A stretch of DNA of 9,922 bases from Alphaproteobacteria bacterium (GTDB lineage Bacteria > Pseudomonadota > Alphaproteobacteria > Rhodobacterales > Rhodobacteraceae), in contig JAUIBJ010000069.1 of NCBI GenBank assembly GCA_030428025.1, positions 1-9,922 of the forward strand, read 5' to 3'. Made by a program: the position numbers and the translations under genes. Shown here piece after piece: positions 1 through 6,583 of this stretch. Within the stretch, counting starts at the first letter, position 1. Every line of letters starts with the position of its first letter. The notes below the pieces were generated by a model. It saw nothing but the letters and a program-made list of their open reading frames with translations, had not been told where the DNA came from and ran no database searches.

Positions 1-1
1 C

Positions 2-751
2 TATCAGGGCGCGCCGACGCCGGTGACGGCCTTTTTTGCAACCGCCCCCAAGATGGCGGCGATGGGGCTTCTGGCGCGCGTGGTGCATGATGCCTTCGGC
101 GGCATCGTCGCCGACTGGCAGCAGGTGATTGCGGTGCTGTCGCTTCTGTCGATGTTCCTCGGCGCCGTCGCCGCGATCGGGCAGACCGACATCAAGCGGC
201 TGATGGCCTATTCCTCGATCGCGCATATGGGCTATGCGCTGATGGGGCTGGCCTCGGGCACCGTCTTCGGCGTTCAGGCGATGCTGGTCTATATGGCGAT
301 CTACATCACCATGAACGTGGGCACCTTCGCCTTCATCCTCAGCATGGAGCGCGACGGCCAGCCGGTGACCGAGATCGCCAGCCTGAACATGTATTCCAGG
401 GCCCAGCCGGGCCGGGCGATGGCGATGCTGATCCTTCTCTTCAGCCTCGCCGGCGTGCCGCCGCTGCTGGGCTTCTTCGGCAAGCTCTACGTGCTGCGCG
501 CGGCCTATGAGGGGGGTCTCGTGTGGCTGGCGGTGGCCGGCGTGGTGGCCAGCGTCATCGGCGCCTTCTACTATCTGCGCATCGTCTATTACATGTATTT
601 CGGCGAGGAGCGCGAGGCGCTGGAGACGGGCCGCTCGCCCGTGCTGTGGGGCTTCCTGATGGCCTCGGCCGCGATCATGCTTTTGGGCATCGTCAACATG
701 TTCGGCGTCGAGGGCATGGCGCAGGCGGCGGCAGCGACCCTTGTCAACTGA
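2..751 (+). CDS. nuoN: NADH-quinone oxidoreductase subunit N (NuoN), 3' part
   Basis: This is the C-terminal 249 residues of the antiporter-like membrane subunit N of respiratory complex I, which takes part in proton translocation coupled to NADH:quinone electron transfer in the cytoplasmic membrane. The reading frame is open from the left window edge, so about half of the usual ~480-residue protein is missing. The visible start (YQGAPTPVTAFFATAPKM) is the conserved loop and helix of the NuoL/M/N family. Around visible residues 64-78 is IKRLMAYSSIAHMGY, which holds the conserved lysine of the proton channel. Around residues 151-165 is GVPPLLGFFGKLYVL, another family signature. Several hydrophobic helices follow each other, and the last lies near the C-terminus (FLMASAAIMLLGIVNMF). 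It is presumably the last nuo gene of the operon and is followed after 42 bp by birA. Identification is firm; only the start is unseen. Confidence 0.97.
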   Translation, partial: YQGAPTPVTAFFATAPKMAAMGLLARVVHDAFGGIVADWQQVIAVLSLLSMFLGAVAAIGQTDIKRLMAYSSIAHMGYALMGLASGTVFGVQAMLVYMAIYITMNVGTFAFILSMERDGQPVTEIASLNMYSRAQPGRAMAMLILLFSLAGVPPLLGFFGKLYVLRAAYEGGLVWLAVAGVVASVIGAFYYLRIVYYMYFGEEREALETGRSPVLWGFLMASAAIMLLGIVNMFGVEGMAQAAAATLVN

Positions 752-765
752 CCTCGCCCGCACAT

Positions 766-790
766 CTCGCCGGGGAATGCCTCCGGCGGG
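766..790 (+). promoter_or_regulatory. Hairpin in the nuoN-birA gap overlapping the birA ribosome binding site
   Basis: CTCGCCGG (766-773) can pair with CCGGCGGG (783-790), with one G-T wobble, around the 9-nt loop ggaatgcct. The right arm contains the GGCGGG that would act as Shine-Dalgarno for the ATG at 794. There is no T-run after the stem, so it is not a typical intrinsic terminator. Its role could be partial termination, RNA processing or dampening of birA translation, and this is inference. Confidence 0.4.
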
Positions 791-793
791 AGA

Positions 794-1561
794 ATGTTGG
801 GCAAGATGAACGTGCCGGGCTGGCCAGAGGGGTACGGACGGCGCGTGCTGGCAGAGGTGGACAGCACCAATGCCGAGGCGGCGCGGCTGGCGGATACGCT
901 TGCCGGCCCCGAATGGATCATGGCGCTGCGCCAGACGGCGGCGCGCGGGCGCCGGGGGCGGCCCTGGGCCAACCCGGAGGGCAATTTCGCGGCCTCGCTC
1001 GTGCTGCAGCCGACCGAGCCGCCCGACCAGGTGGCGCTGCGGTCCTTCGTGGCGTCGCTGGCACTGTTCGACGCGCTGGTGGCGGTGACCGGCCGGCCCG
1101 AGGGGTTCACGCTCAAATGGCCCAATGACGTGCTGCTGAACGGTGGCAAGCTGGCGGGCATCCTTCTGGAAAGCGGCGGGCAGGGCGCGCGGCGCCTGCC
1201 GCTGGTGATCGGGATCGGGGTCAACCTGATCCACGCGCCGGCGGCGGACGAGGTGGAACCCGGCGCCCTGCGCCCGGTCTCGCTTCTGTCCGAGACCGGG
1301 GCCCGGGTGACGCAGGAGGATTTCCTGAACCTTCTCGCGCCCGCCTACGCCGCCTGCGAGACGCTCTTCACCACCCAGGGTTTTGCCCCCATCCGCCGGG
1401 CCTGGCTCGACCGGGCGGCGCGGCTGGGCCAGACCATCACCGCGCGCACCGGCAGGACCGAGGTGACCGGCATGTTCGAGACGGTGGACGAGGCCGGCAA
1501 TCTTGTTCTATTGACGCGCGACACGCGGCAGGCCATTCCGGCGGCCGAAATCTTCTTCTGA
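794..1561 (+). CDS. birA: Biotin--[acetyl-CoA-carboxylase] ligase, monofunctional (no HTH domain)
   Basis: It activates biotin with ATP to biotinyl-AMP and transfers it to the lysine of biotin carboxyl carrier domains in the cytoplasm. The 255-residue protein has the catalytic core only. Biotin/AMP-binding loop RGRRGRPW is at residues 51-58, KWPNDV at 108-113, GKLAGILLES at 118-127 and GIGVNL at 140-145, followed by the small C-terminal domain. The N-terminal winged-helix repressor domain of E. coli BirA is absent, so it should not repress biotin genes directly. The first glycine of the usual GRGRRG loop is alanine here (AARGRRG). ATG at 794 follows GGCGGGAGA. An in-frame ATG at 806 (MNVPGW) is a possible alternative and would shorten the protein by four residues. 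It lies between nuoN (42 bp) and coaX (18 bp), in the same transcription unit. Identification is firm; the start is slightly uncertain. Confidence 0.95.
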   Translation: MLGKMNVPGWPEGYGRRVLAEVDSTNAEAARLADTLAGPEWIMALRQTAARGRRGRPWANPEGNFAASLVLQPTEPPDQVALRSFVASLALFDALVAVTGRPEGFTLKWPNDVLLNGGKLAGILLESGGQGARRLPLVIGIGVNLIHAPAADEVEPGALRPVSLLSETGARVTQEDFLNLLAPAYAACETLFTTQGFAPIRRAWLDRAARLGQTITARTGRTEVTGMFETVDEAGNLVLLTRDTRQAIPAAEIFF

Positions 1562-1579
1562 TCATCGGGGGGCCGGGCG

Positions 1580-2350
1580 ATGCTTCTGGCGATTGACTGC
1601 GGCAACACCAACACCGTCTTCGCGATCTGGGACGGCAAGACGTTCCTGTGCACGCTCAGGACGTCGACCCACCACGCCCGTACGGCGGACGCCTATTTCA
1701 CCTGGTTCTCGACGCTGGTGAAGCATTACGGCATCTCGCTCGACATCACCGACGTGATCATCTCCTCGACCGTGCCGCGTGTGGTCTTCAACCTGCGGGT
1801 CTTCGCCGACCGCTTCTTCGGCTGCCGCCCGCTGGTGGTGGGCAAGCCGGACTGCGACCTGCCGGTGCCGCCCCGGGTGGATGCGGGCACGCAGGTGGGG
1901 CCCGACCGGCTGGTCAATGCCGCCGGTGCCTATGACCGGCATGGCGGCGACCTGATCGTGGTGGATTTCGGAACCGCCACCACCTTCGACGTGGTCGATC
2001 GCGACGGGGCCTATGTGGGCGGCGTGATCGCGCCGGGGGTGAACCTGAGCCTCGAGGCGCTGCACATGGCGGCGGCGGCCCTGCCGCATATTGACATATC
2101 GAAGCCGCAGAAGGTGATCGGCACCAACACGGTGGAGTGCATGCAATCGGGCGTGTTCTGGGGCTATGTCGGCCTGGTCAAGGAATGCTGCGCGCGGATC
2201 AAGGCAGAACGGGACCGCCCGATGAAGATCATCGGCACCGGCGGTCTGGCACCACTATTCAACGAAACGGTCGAGTTGTTCGATGCGCTGGAAGACGATT
2301 TGACGATGCATGGGCTGACCGTGATCCATGCCTATAACCAGAAAGGCTGA
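1580..2350 (+). CDS. coaX: Type III pantothenate kinase
   Basis: It phosphorylates pantothenate with ATP, the first step of coenzyme A synthesis, in the cytoplasm. The 256-residue length fits the family. It shows the acetate/sugar kinase/Hsp70-type fold signatures of CoaX: the phosphate-binding DCGNTNT with catalytic Asp6 (residues 6-12), GPDRLVNA with Asp109 (107-114), DFGTATTFD (129-137) and GGVIAPG (147-153). Type III enzymes differ from CoaA in not being feedback-inhibited by CoA and in needing a monovalent cation (family knowledge). The ATG at 1580 follows a G-rich stretch (ggggggccgggcg) and gives the standard LLAIDCGNT start, 18 bp after birA. The stop is followed after 6 bp by rnj, so the two are probably translationally coupled. 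Confidence 0.96.
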   Translation: MLLAIDCGNTNTVFAIWDGKTFLCTLRTSTHHARTADAYFTWFSTLVKHYGISLDITDVIISSTVPRVVFNLRVFADRFFGCRPLVVGKPDCDLPVPPRVDAGTQVGPDRLVNAAGAYDRHGGDLIVVDFGTATTFDVVDRDGAYVGGVIAPGVNLSLEALHMAAAALPHIDISKPQKVIGTNTVECMQSGVFWGYVGLVKECCARIKAERDRPMKIIGTGGLAPLFNETVELFDALEDDLTMHGLTVIHAYNQKG

Positions 2351-2356
2351 GGCGGA

Positions 2357-4027
2357 ATGAGCAAGGAACGGCTGATCTACCTCCCGCTTGGCGGGGCCGG
2401 CGAAATCGGGATGAATGCCTATGTCTACGGGGTGGGGGCGCCAGGCAAGGAGCGGTTGATCCTCGTCGATCTGGGCGTGACTTTCCCGGACATGGACGGA
2501 ACCCCCGGCGTCGACCTGATCTTCCCGGATATCCAGTGGCTGGCCGAGCGGCGGGACCGGCTGGAGGCGGTGTTCATCACCCATGCGCACGAGGATCACG
2601 TGGGTGCGGTGGCGCATTTCTATGACCGGCTCGGCGTGCCTGTCTTTGCCCGAGCCTTCACCGCACATATCGCGCGCACCAAGATGGAAGAGCGGGGCCA
2701 TGCGCCGCAAGCGGTGCAGACCGCCAGCCCCTGGCCCGAGACGGTAGAGGCAGGGCCGTTCCGCGTGGGGTTCGTGCCGATCTCGCATTCGATCCCGGAA
2801 AGCTCCGGGCTGGTGATCGACACGCCGCTTGGCCGCGTCGTCCATTCGGCCGATTTCAAGATGGACCGCGATCCTGTGGTGGGCGAGGCCTTCGACGAGG
2901 CGCTCTGGGCCTCGCTGGCCGAGCCGGGTGTGCTGGCGCTGGCATGCGATTCCACCAATGTCTTCAGCCCGCATGAGGGCCGGTCGGAAAGCAGCCTCGG
3001 CCCCGAGATAGAAGCGTTGATCGCCGGGGCCAAGGGCATGTTCGTGGCCACCACCTTTGCCAGCAATGTGGCACGGGTGAAGACCCTGGCCGAGGCGGCC
3101 GAGCGTTGCGGCCGGTCGGTCTGTCTGATGGGGCGTGCCATGCGGCGGATGATCGAGGCCGCGGTCGAGACCGGCGTGCTGACCGACTTCCCGCGCACCA
3201 TCGGCCCGGAGGATGCCAAGGATCTGCCGCGCGAGAACCTGATGCTCATCGTGACCGGCAGCCAGGGCGAACGCCGTGCGGCAAGCGCCCAGCTCGCGCA
3301 GGGCAAGTATAACGGCATCGAGCTGAAGCCGGGCGACACATTCCTCTTCTCGTCCAAGACCATCCCCGGCAACGAACGGGGGGTCATCCGGATCATGAAC
3401 CAGTTCAGCGAGATGGGCGTCGAGGTGATCGACGATTCCAGCGGGCGCTACCATGTCTCGGGCCATGCCAACCGGCCCGACCTTGAACGGCTGCATCGTC
3501 TGATCGCCCCGCGCGCCGTGGTGCCGATGCACGGCGAGCACCGGCATCTGCGCGAGCACGTAAAGCTTGCCAAATCCAACGGGTTCGAGGGTGTTCTTGC
3601 TCCGAACGGCACGATGGTGGCGCTGTCGGACGCAAGCCCGTCGGTGGTGGATCACGTGGAAACCGGCCGGGTCTATCTGGACGGGCAGGTGCAGGTCGGC
3701 GCGCTGGACGGGGTGGTGCGCGACCGCATCCGCATGGCGCTCAACGGCCATGTGCTGATCAACGTCATCCTCGACGAGGAGGACGAGCCGCTGGGCGAGC
3801 CGTGGTGCGAGGTCCGGGGGCTCGCCGAGACGGGCAGCAGCCGCGCGCCGCTTGTGGAGGTGCTGGAAGAGGATTTGAGCCAGTTCATGGGCCGCGCCGG
3901 GGCTAAGACCCTGGCCGATGATGACAAGCTGGAAGAGGGGCTGCGGAAGGTGGCGCGGCAGACGGCCATTTCCGAGATCGGCAAGCGTCCCGAGGTGACG
4001 GTGATCATCAGTCGGCTGACCGAGTAA
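2357..4027 (+). CDS. rnj: Ribonuclease J (metallo-beta-lactamase / beta-CASP family)
   Basis: RNase J is a two-zinc endo- and 5'-to-3' exoribonuclease for mRNA decay and rRNA 5'-end maturation. The 556-residue length is usual. Order of domains: beta-lactamase core with HAHEDH at residues 76-81 (metal ligands His76, His78, Asp80, His81), His144 in ISHSIPES and Asp166 in HSADF; beta-CASP insertion about 200-360 with GSQGE at 301-305; core motifs SGHANR (368-373) and PMHGEH (390-395, with His392); then a C-terminal domain of about 100 residues. All catalytic ligands are present. The ATG at 2357 is 6 bp after the coaX stop, with GAGGCGG overlapping that stop as ribosome binding site. In alphaproteobacteria RNase J occurs next to RNase E, and nuoN-birA-coaX-rnj is a conserved order. 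A GC hairpin follows directly, so this is probably the operon end. Confidence 0.96.
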   Translation: MSKERLIYLPLGGAGEIGMNAYVYGVGAPGKERLILVDLGVTFPDMDGTPGVDLIFPDIQWLAERRDRLEAVFITHAHEDHVGAVAHFYDRLGVPVFARAFTAHIARTKMEERGHAPQAVQTASPWPETVEAGPFRVGFVPISHSIPESSGLVIDTPLGRVVHSADFKMDRDPVVGEAFDEALWASLAEPGVLALACDSTNVFSPHEGRSESSLGPEIEALIAGAKGMFVATTFASNVARVKTLAEAAERCGRSVCLMGRAMRRMIEAAVETGVLTDFPRTIGPEDAKDLPRENLMLIVTGSQGERRAASAQLAQGKYNGIELKPGDTFLFSSKTIPGNERGVIRIMNQFSEMGVEVIDDSSGRYHVSGHANRPDLERLHRLIAPRAVVPMHGEHRHLREHVKLAKSNGFEGVLAPNGTMVALSDASPSVVDHVETGRVYLDGQVQVGALDGVVRDRIRMALNGHVLINVILDEEDEPLGEPWCEVRGLAETGSSRAPLVEVLEEDLSQFMGRAGAKTLADDDKLEEGLRKVARQTAISEIGKRPEVTVIISRLTE

Positions 4028-4044
4028 GCGGCGAAAACCGCCGC
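4028..4044 (+). terminator. Hairpin directly after the rnj stop, terminator-like
   Basis: GCGGCG (4028-4033) and CGCCGC (4039-4044) form a perfect 6-bp stem around aaaac, starting one base after the rnj TAA. No T-tract follows (accgcgtgtcg), so it may be a 3'-end stabilising structure or a weak/Rho-assisted terminator rather than a canonical one. It separates the nuo-birA-coaX-rnj unit from the oxygenase gene. The rest of the 91-bp gap shows no clear promoter. Confidence 0.45.
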
Positions 4045-4107
4045 ACCGCGTGTCGCAAACAGGCGCGCGAGCGGAGCTGCGCCGGCCTTTAGCTTTGTCA
4101 AAGGCAT

Positions 4108-4113
4108 GGGAGG
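4108..4113 (+). promoter_or_regulatory. Shine-Dalgarno site deciding the oxygenase start
   Basis: GGGAGG lies 5 nt before the ATG at 4119. It favours this start over the in-frame GTG at 4050, which would add 23 arginine- and alanine-rich residues unlike the family's usual N-terminus. Confidence 0.7.
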
Positions 4114-4118
4114 CTCGC

Positions 4119-4961
4119 ATGGCTCTGGATGCGGCGGCGCTGATCGATCTCGAGACATACCCGATCAACAGGGACGGGCCCCGCCGCGATGCGGTGGTGG
4201 AGCGGGTGCGCGCCGATCTGGCGCGCGATGGCTGTGCGGTGCTGCGATCCTTCCTGACGCCGGTGGCGATCGGGCGTCTGACCGAGGAGGCCGACAGCGC
4301 GGCGCCCCACGGTTTCCGCTCCTTTAACCGCACCAATGTCTATTTCACCGCCGACAATCCCGAACTGCCCGAGGACGACCCGCGCCGGCGATTCTTCGAC
4401 CGCTCCAACAGCTTCATCCCGGCAGACAATTTCGCCCCTGCGGGTGCGTTGCGGACGATCCACGATGCTCCGGGCTTCGACCGGTTCATCCAGGATTGCC
4501 TGCAGGAAGAGCGGTTCTTCCGCTATGCCGATCCGCTGGCCGATGTGATCATCAACATGGCCGAAGAGGGCAACGGATTCCCGTGGCATTTCGACACCAA
4601 CAATTTCACCGTGACGCTGGCGATCCAGAATGCCGAAGAGGGGGGCGCATTCGAATACGCGCCGATGATCCGTCAGGACGGCGAGAATTTCGAAGAGGTC
4701 ACGCGTGTTCTCGACGGAACGTCGGACAAGGTGAAGGTGCTCAACCTGCACCCGGGCGACCTGCAGCTTTTCAGGGGTCGCTACTCGCTGCACCGGGTGG
4801 CGCCGTTGAAGGGGCCGACGCGACGCTATGTGGCGATCTTTTCATATGTGGAAGAGCCTGACATGGTGGGCGCCCCGGAACGCACCCGGCAGCTCTATGG
4901 CCGGGTGCTGCCGATCCATCTGGAACGGGCGGGGCTTCGGGCGGACGCGTATATCGACTGA
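4119..4961 (+). CDS. Fe(II)/2-oxoglutarate-dependent oxygenase, BesD/HalD-like, hydroxylase-type iron site
   Basis: This 280-residue soluble protein is recognisable as a cupin-fold non-haem iron oxygenase. WHFDTNNFTVTLAIQ (residues 156-170) gives the His157-x-Asp159 iron ligands. GGAFEYAPMIR (175-185), LHPGDLQLFRGRYSLHRV (210-227, with distal ligand His225) and RRYVAIFSY (235-243, Arg235/236 as candidate 2-oxoglutarate salt bridge) follow in the order seen in the BesD/HalD group. That group includes radical halogenases of free amino acids, in which the Asp is replaced by Gly or Ala, and hydroxylase relatives that keep it. The Asp here therefore predicts hydroxylation, not chlorination. The substrate cannot be told; a free amino acid is a reasonable guess. 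The start is the ATG at 4119 behind GGGAGG (4108-4113); a GTG at 4050 would be in frame but has no such site. The gene stands alone between rnj and the convergent helicase. Confidence 0.85.
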   Translation: MALDAAALIDLETYPINRDGPRRDAVVERVRADLARDGCAVLRSFLTPVAIGRLTEEADSAAPHGFRSFNRTNVYFTADNPELPEDDPRRRFFDRSNSFIPADNFAPAGALRTIHDAPGFDRFIQDCLQEERFFRYADPLADVIINMAEEGNGFPWHFDTNNFTVTLAIQNAEEGGAFEYAPMIRQDGENFEEVTRVLDGTSDKVKVLNLHPGDLQLFRGRYSLHRVAPLKGPTRRYVAIFSYVEEPDMVGAPERTRQLYGRVLPIHLERAGLRADAYID

Positions 4962-4996
4962 TCCGCCCCTCGCGTCCTTGCGAGCGCCGAGGATCA
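4959..4996. terminator. Inverted repeat spanning both stop codons of the convergent oxygenase and helicase genes
   Basis: TGATCC (4959-4964) pairs with GGATCA (4991-4996), and inside it CTCGC (4969-4973) pairs with GCGAG (4980-4984) around gtcctt. The TGA of the oxygenase and the TGA of the minus-strand helicase form the outer ends of the repeat. A competing inner pairing is CCTCG (4968-4972) with CGAGG (4988-4992). The position in a 32-bp convergent gap suggests a two-way terminator or 3'-end protector. There is no T-run on either side. Confidence 0.4.
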
Positions 4997-6388
4997 GCTT
5001 GCCCGGCGCTCCGCAAAGCTCAGCGCGATGAACTGGGGCAGGTGGTCGCCCATGCCCACGACCTTGTTGTCGTCGTCCCTCTTGCCGCGGCTGTGGCTGC
5101 GGGGTGCCTCTTCCGTCACCTCGGGCTTTGCCGCAGGCGGATCCTCGGGCACGTCGGTTTTCCGGCGCGAACGGCTGGCGCTGCTGCGCGAGGGTTTGGG
5201 CTTTTCCACTGCCTCTGCTTCGGGGGATTCCGGTGCCTGTCCCAGCGGGTTCTCCATCCGCGGAATGGGCTTCTGGATCAGCTTCTCGACCGCGTCGAGC
5301 GCCTTTTCGTCACGGCTTCCGCACAGCGTGATCGCCTTGCCTGCCCGGCCCGCGCGGCCGGTGCGTCCGATGCGGTGGACGTAATCCTCGGCATGGCCCG
5401 GCACGTCGAAATTGAGCACGTGGCTCACCGCCGGAATATCGAGCCCGCGGGCGGCCACGTCGGAGGCGATGAGCAGCTTCAGCGTGCCCGAGCGGAACCC
5501 GTCGAGCGTGCGCGTGCGCTGGCTCTGATCCAGATCGCCATGGATCGGCGCGGCGTCATAACCGTGCGTCTTCAGCGATTTCGCGACGATATCCACATCC
5601 GTCTTGCGGTTGCAGAAGATGATGGCGTTGGTCAGCTTTTCGCCCTCGCCGTCGATCACCGCCCGCAGAAGCGCGCGTTTCTCGCTGTCGGCCTTGTCGC
5701 GGCGCGAGGGTTTGAACATCACCACCGCCTGGTCGATCGTCTCGGACGCGGTGGCCTGGCGGGCCACCTCGATACGCTCGGGGTTCTGCAGGAAGGTGTT
5801 GGTGATGCGCTCGATCTCTGCCGCCATGGTGGCCGAGAAGAAGAGCGTCTGCCGGGTGAAGGGGGTCAGGCCGAAGATGCGCTCGATATCGGGAATGAAG
5901 CCCATGTCGAGCATCCGGTCGGCCTCGTCCACCACCATCACCTTGACGTCCGAAAGGATCAGCTTGCCGCGTTCGAAATGGTCGAGCAACCGGCCCGGCG
6001 TGGCGATCAGCACATCGACGCCCTTGTCGATGATCGCTTCCTGTTCCTTGAAGCTGACCCCGCCAATCAGCAGCGCCCGGGTGAGCTTGAGATATTTCGA
6101 ATAGGTATCGAAATTCTCGGCCACCTGCGCGGCGAGTTCCCGCGTGGGGCAGAGCACAAGGCTGCGCGGCATCCGTGCGCGGGCGCGGCCGCGGGCCAGA
6201 AGCGACAGCATCGGCAGCGTGAAGCCCGCGGTCTTGCCGGTGCCGGTCTGGGCGATGCCCAGCACGTCGCGGCCTTCGAGGGCGGGGGGAATGGCACCGG
6301 CCTGGATGGGGGTGGGCGTTTCATAGCCCGCTTCTTCCACGGCTTTCAGCACCTTCGGGTTGAGGTTCAGATCAGAAAATTTGGTCAT
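4994..6388 (-). CDS. DEAD-box ATP-dependent RNA helicase, RhlE-like
   Basis: It is an ATP-driven RNA duplex-unwinding protein likely acting in ribosome assembly or mRNA decay. The 464-residue protein carries all core motifs: Phe4 and the Q motif TPTPIQ (24-29), Walker A AQTGTGKT (46-53), PTRELA (81-86), ATPGR (129-133), DEAD (154-157), SAT (185-187), then in the second RecA domain FCNR (258-261), ASDVAARGLD (308-317) and HRIGRTGR (338-345). After about residue 376 comes a low-complexity tail rich in Pro, Glu, Ser, Arg and Lys, probably disordered and RNA- or partner-binding, ending in a hydrophobic patch (VVGMGDHLPQFIALSF, 443-458). The N-terminus MTKFSDLNLNP is standard, so the ATG at 6388 is safe, although no strong Shine-Dalgarno precedes it. 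The best family fit is RhlE, but the exact paralogue cannot be fixed from sequence alone. It is convergent with the oxygenase. Confidence 0.94.
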   Translation of the reverse strand: MTKFSDLNLNPKVLKAVEEAGYETPTPIQAGAIPPALEGRDVLGIAQTGTGKTAGFTLPMLSLLARGRARARMPRSLVLCPTRELAAQVAENFDTYSKYLKLTRALLIGGVSFKEQEAIIDKGVDVLIATPGRLLDHFERGKLILSDVKVMVVDEADRMLDMGFIPDIERIFGLTPFTRQTLFFSATMAAEIERITNTFLQNPERIEVARQATASETIDQAVVMFKPSRRDKADSEKRALLRAVIDGEGEKLTNAIIFCNRKTDVDIVAKSLKTHGYDAAPIHGDLDQSQRTRTLDGFRSGTLKLLIASDVAARGLDIPAVSHVLNFDVPGHAEDYVHRIGRTGRAGRAGKAITLCGSRDEKALDAVEKLIQKPIPRMENPLGQAPESPEAEAVEKPKPSRSSASRSRRKTDVPEDPPAAKPEVTEEAPRSHSRGKRDDDNKVVGMGDHLPQFIALSFAERRAS

Positions 6389-6583
6389 ATGTGTCCATCT
6401 ACTGCGGACACCTTATGGCCCGCCGTCTCGTCATCGACAGGGCCGATTGCCACCCGAACGTATGCGGGTTGCCCTGTCATCGTGCCCGGCTTTACCGAAT
6501 CATCGGGGGGATGGTCAATGCGTGCGTCACCGGACGGGACATTATTGCACGCTTGATTGGCATTGTTTCCGTATCGGCACCAA
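6389..6583 (-). promoter_or_regulatory. Putative promoter and structured 5' leader of the RNA helicase gene
   Basis: This 195-bp gap holds no gene. Read on the minus strand it contains a candidate promoter (GAAACA at 6569-6564, 17-bp spacer, AATAAT at 6546-6541) that would start the transcript near 6533. A nested stem lies at 6436-6478: GACAGGGC with GCCCTGTC (8 bp), enclosing ACCCG with CGGGT (5 bp). A second hairpin at 6391-6411 pairs GTGTCC with GGACAC around 9 nt and ends 2 nt before the start codon. No T-run follows either stem, so they are not obvious terminators of the upstream glycosyltransferase. The promoter call is weak (-35 3/6, -10 5/6); the inverted repeats are seen directly. 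Confidence 0.4.

Noticed and set aside
2582..2599. HAHEDH in RNase J instead of the HGHEDH of Firmicutes enzymes
   Set aside because: All metal ligands are kept, and alanine at this spacer position is ordinary in alphaproteobacterial RNase J.
4050..4118. N-terminal extension of the oxygenase from a GTG at 4050
   Set aside because: GGGAGG lies 5 nt before the ATG at 4119, while the extension has no such site and reads like non-coding sequence.
2255..4336. Long minus-strand open frame (about 690 codons) opposite rnj
   Set aside because: It overlaps the clearly conserved RNase J gene almost completely, has His/Arg/Pro-rich composition typical of the antisense of GC-rich genes, and shows no recognisable domain.
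5000..5265. Repetitive-looking Pro/Ser/Arg/Glu tail of the helicase as a possible frameshift or fusion
   Set aside because: The frame is continuous, and variable charged tails after the second RecA domain are normal for RhlE-type helicases.
6520..6552. GCGTGC...GCACGC inverted repeat with a 21-bp gap upstream of the helicase
   Set aside because: Only 6 bp with a long spacer in GC-rich DNA; it overlaps the weak promoter candidate and is not distinctive alone.
5042..6556. Long plus-strand open frame opposite the DEAD-box helicase
   Set aside because: It is a shadow of the helicase, rich in Arg, Gly, His and Ala, with no motif and no ribosome binding site.
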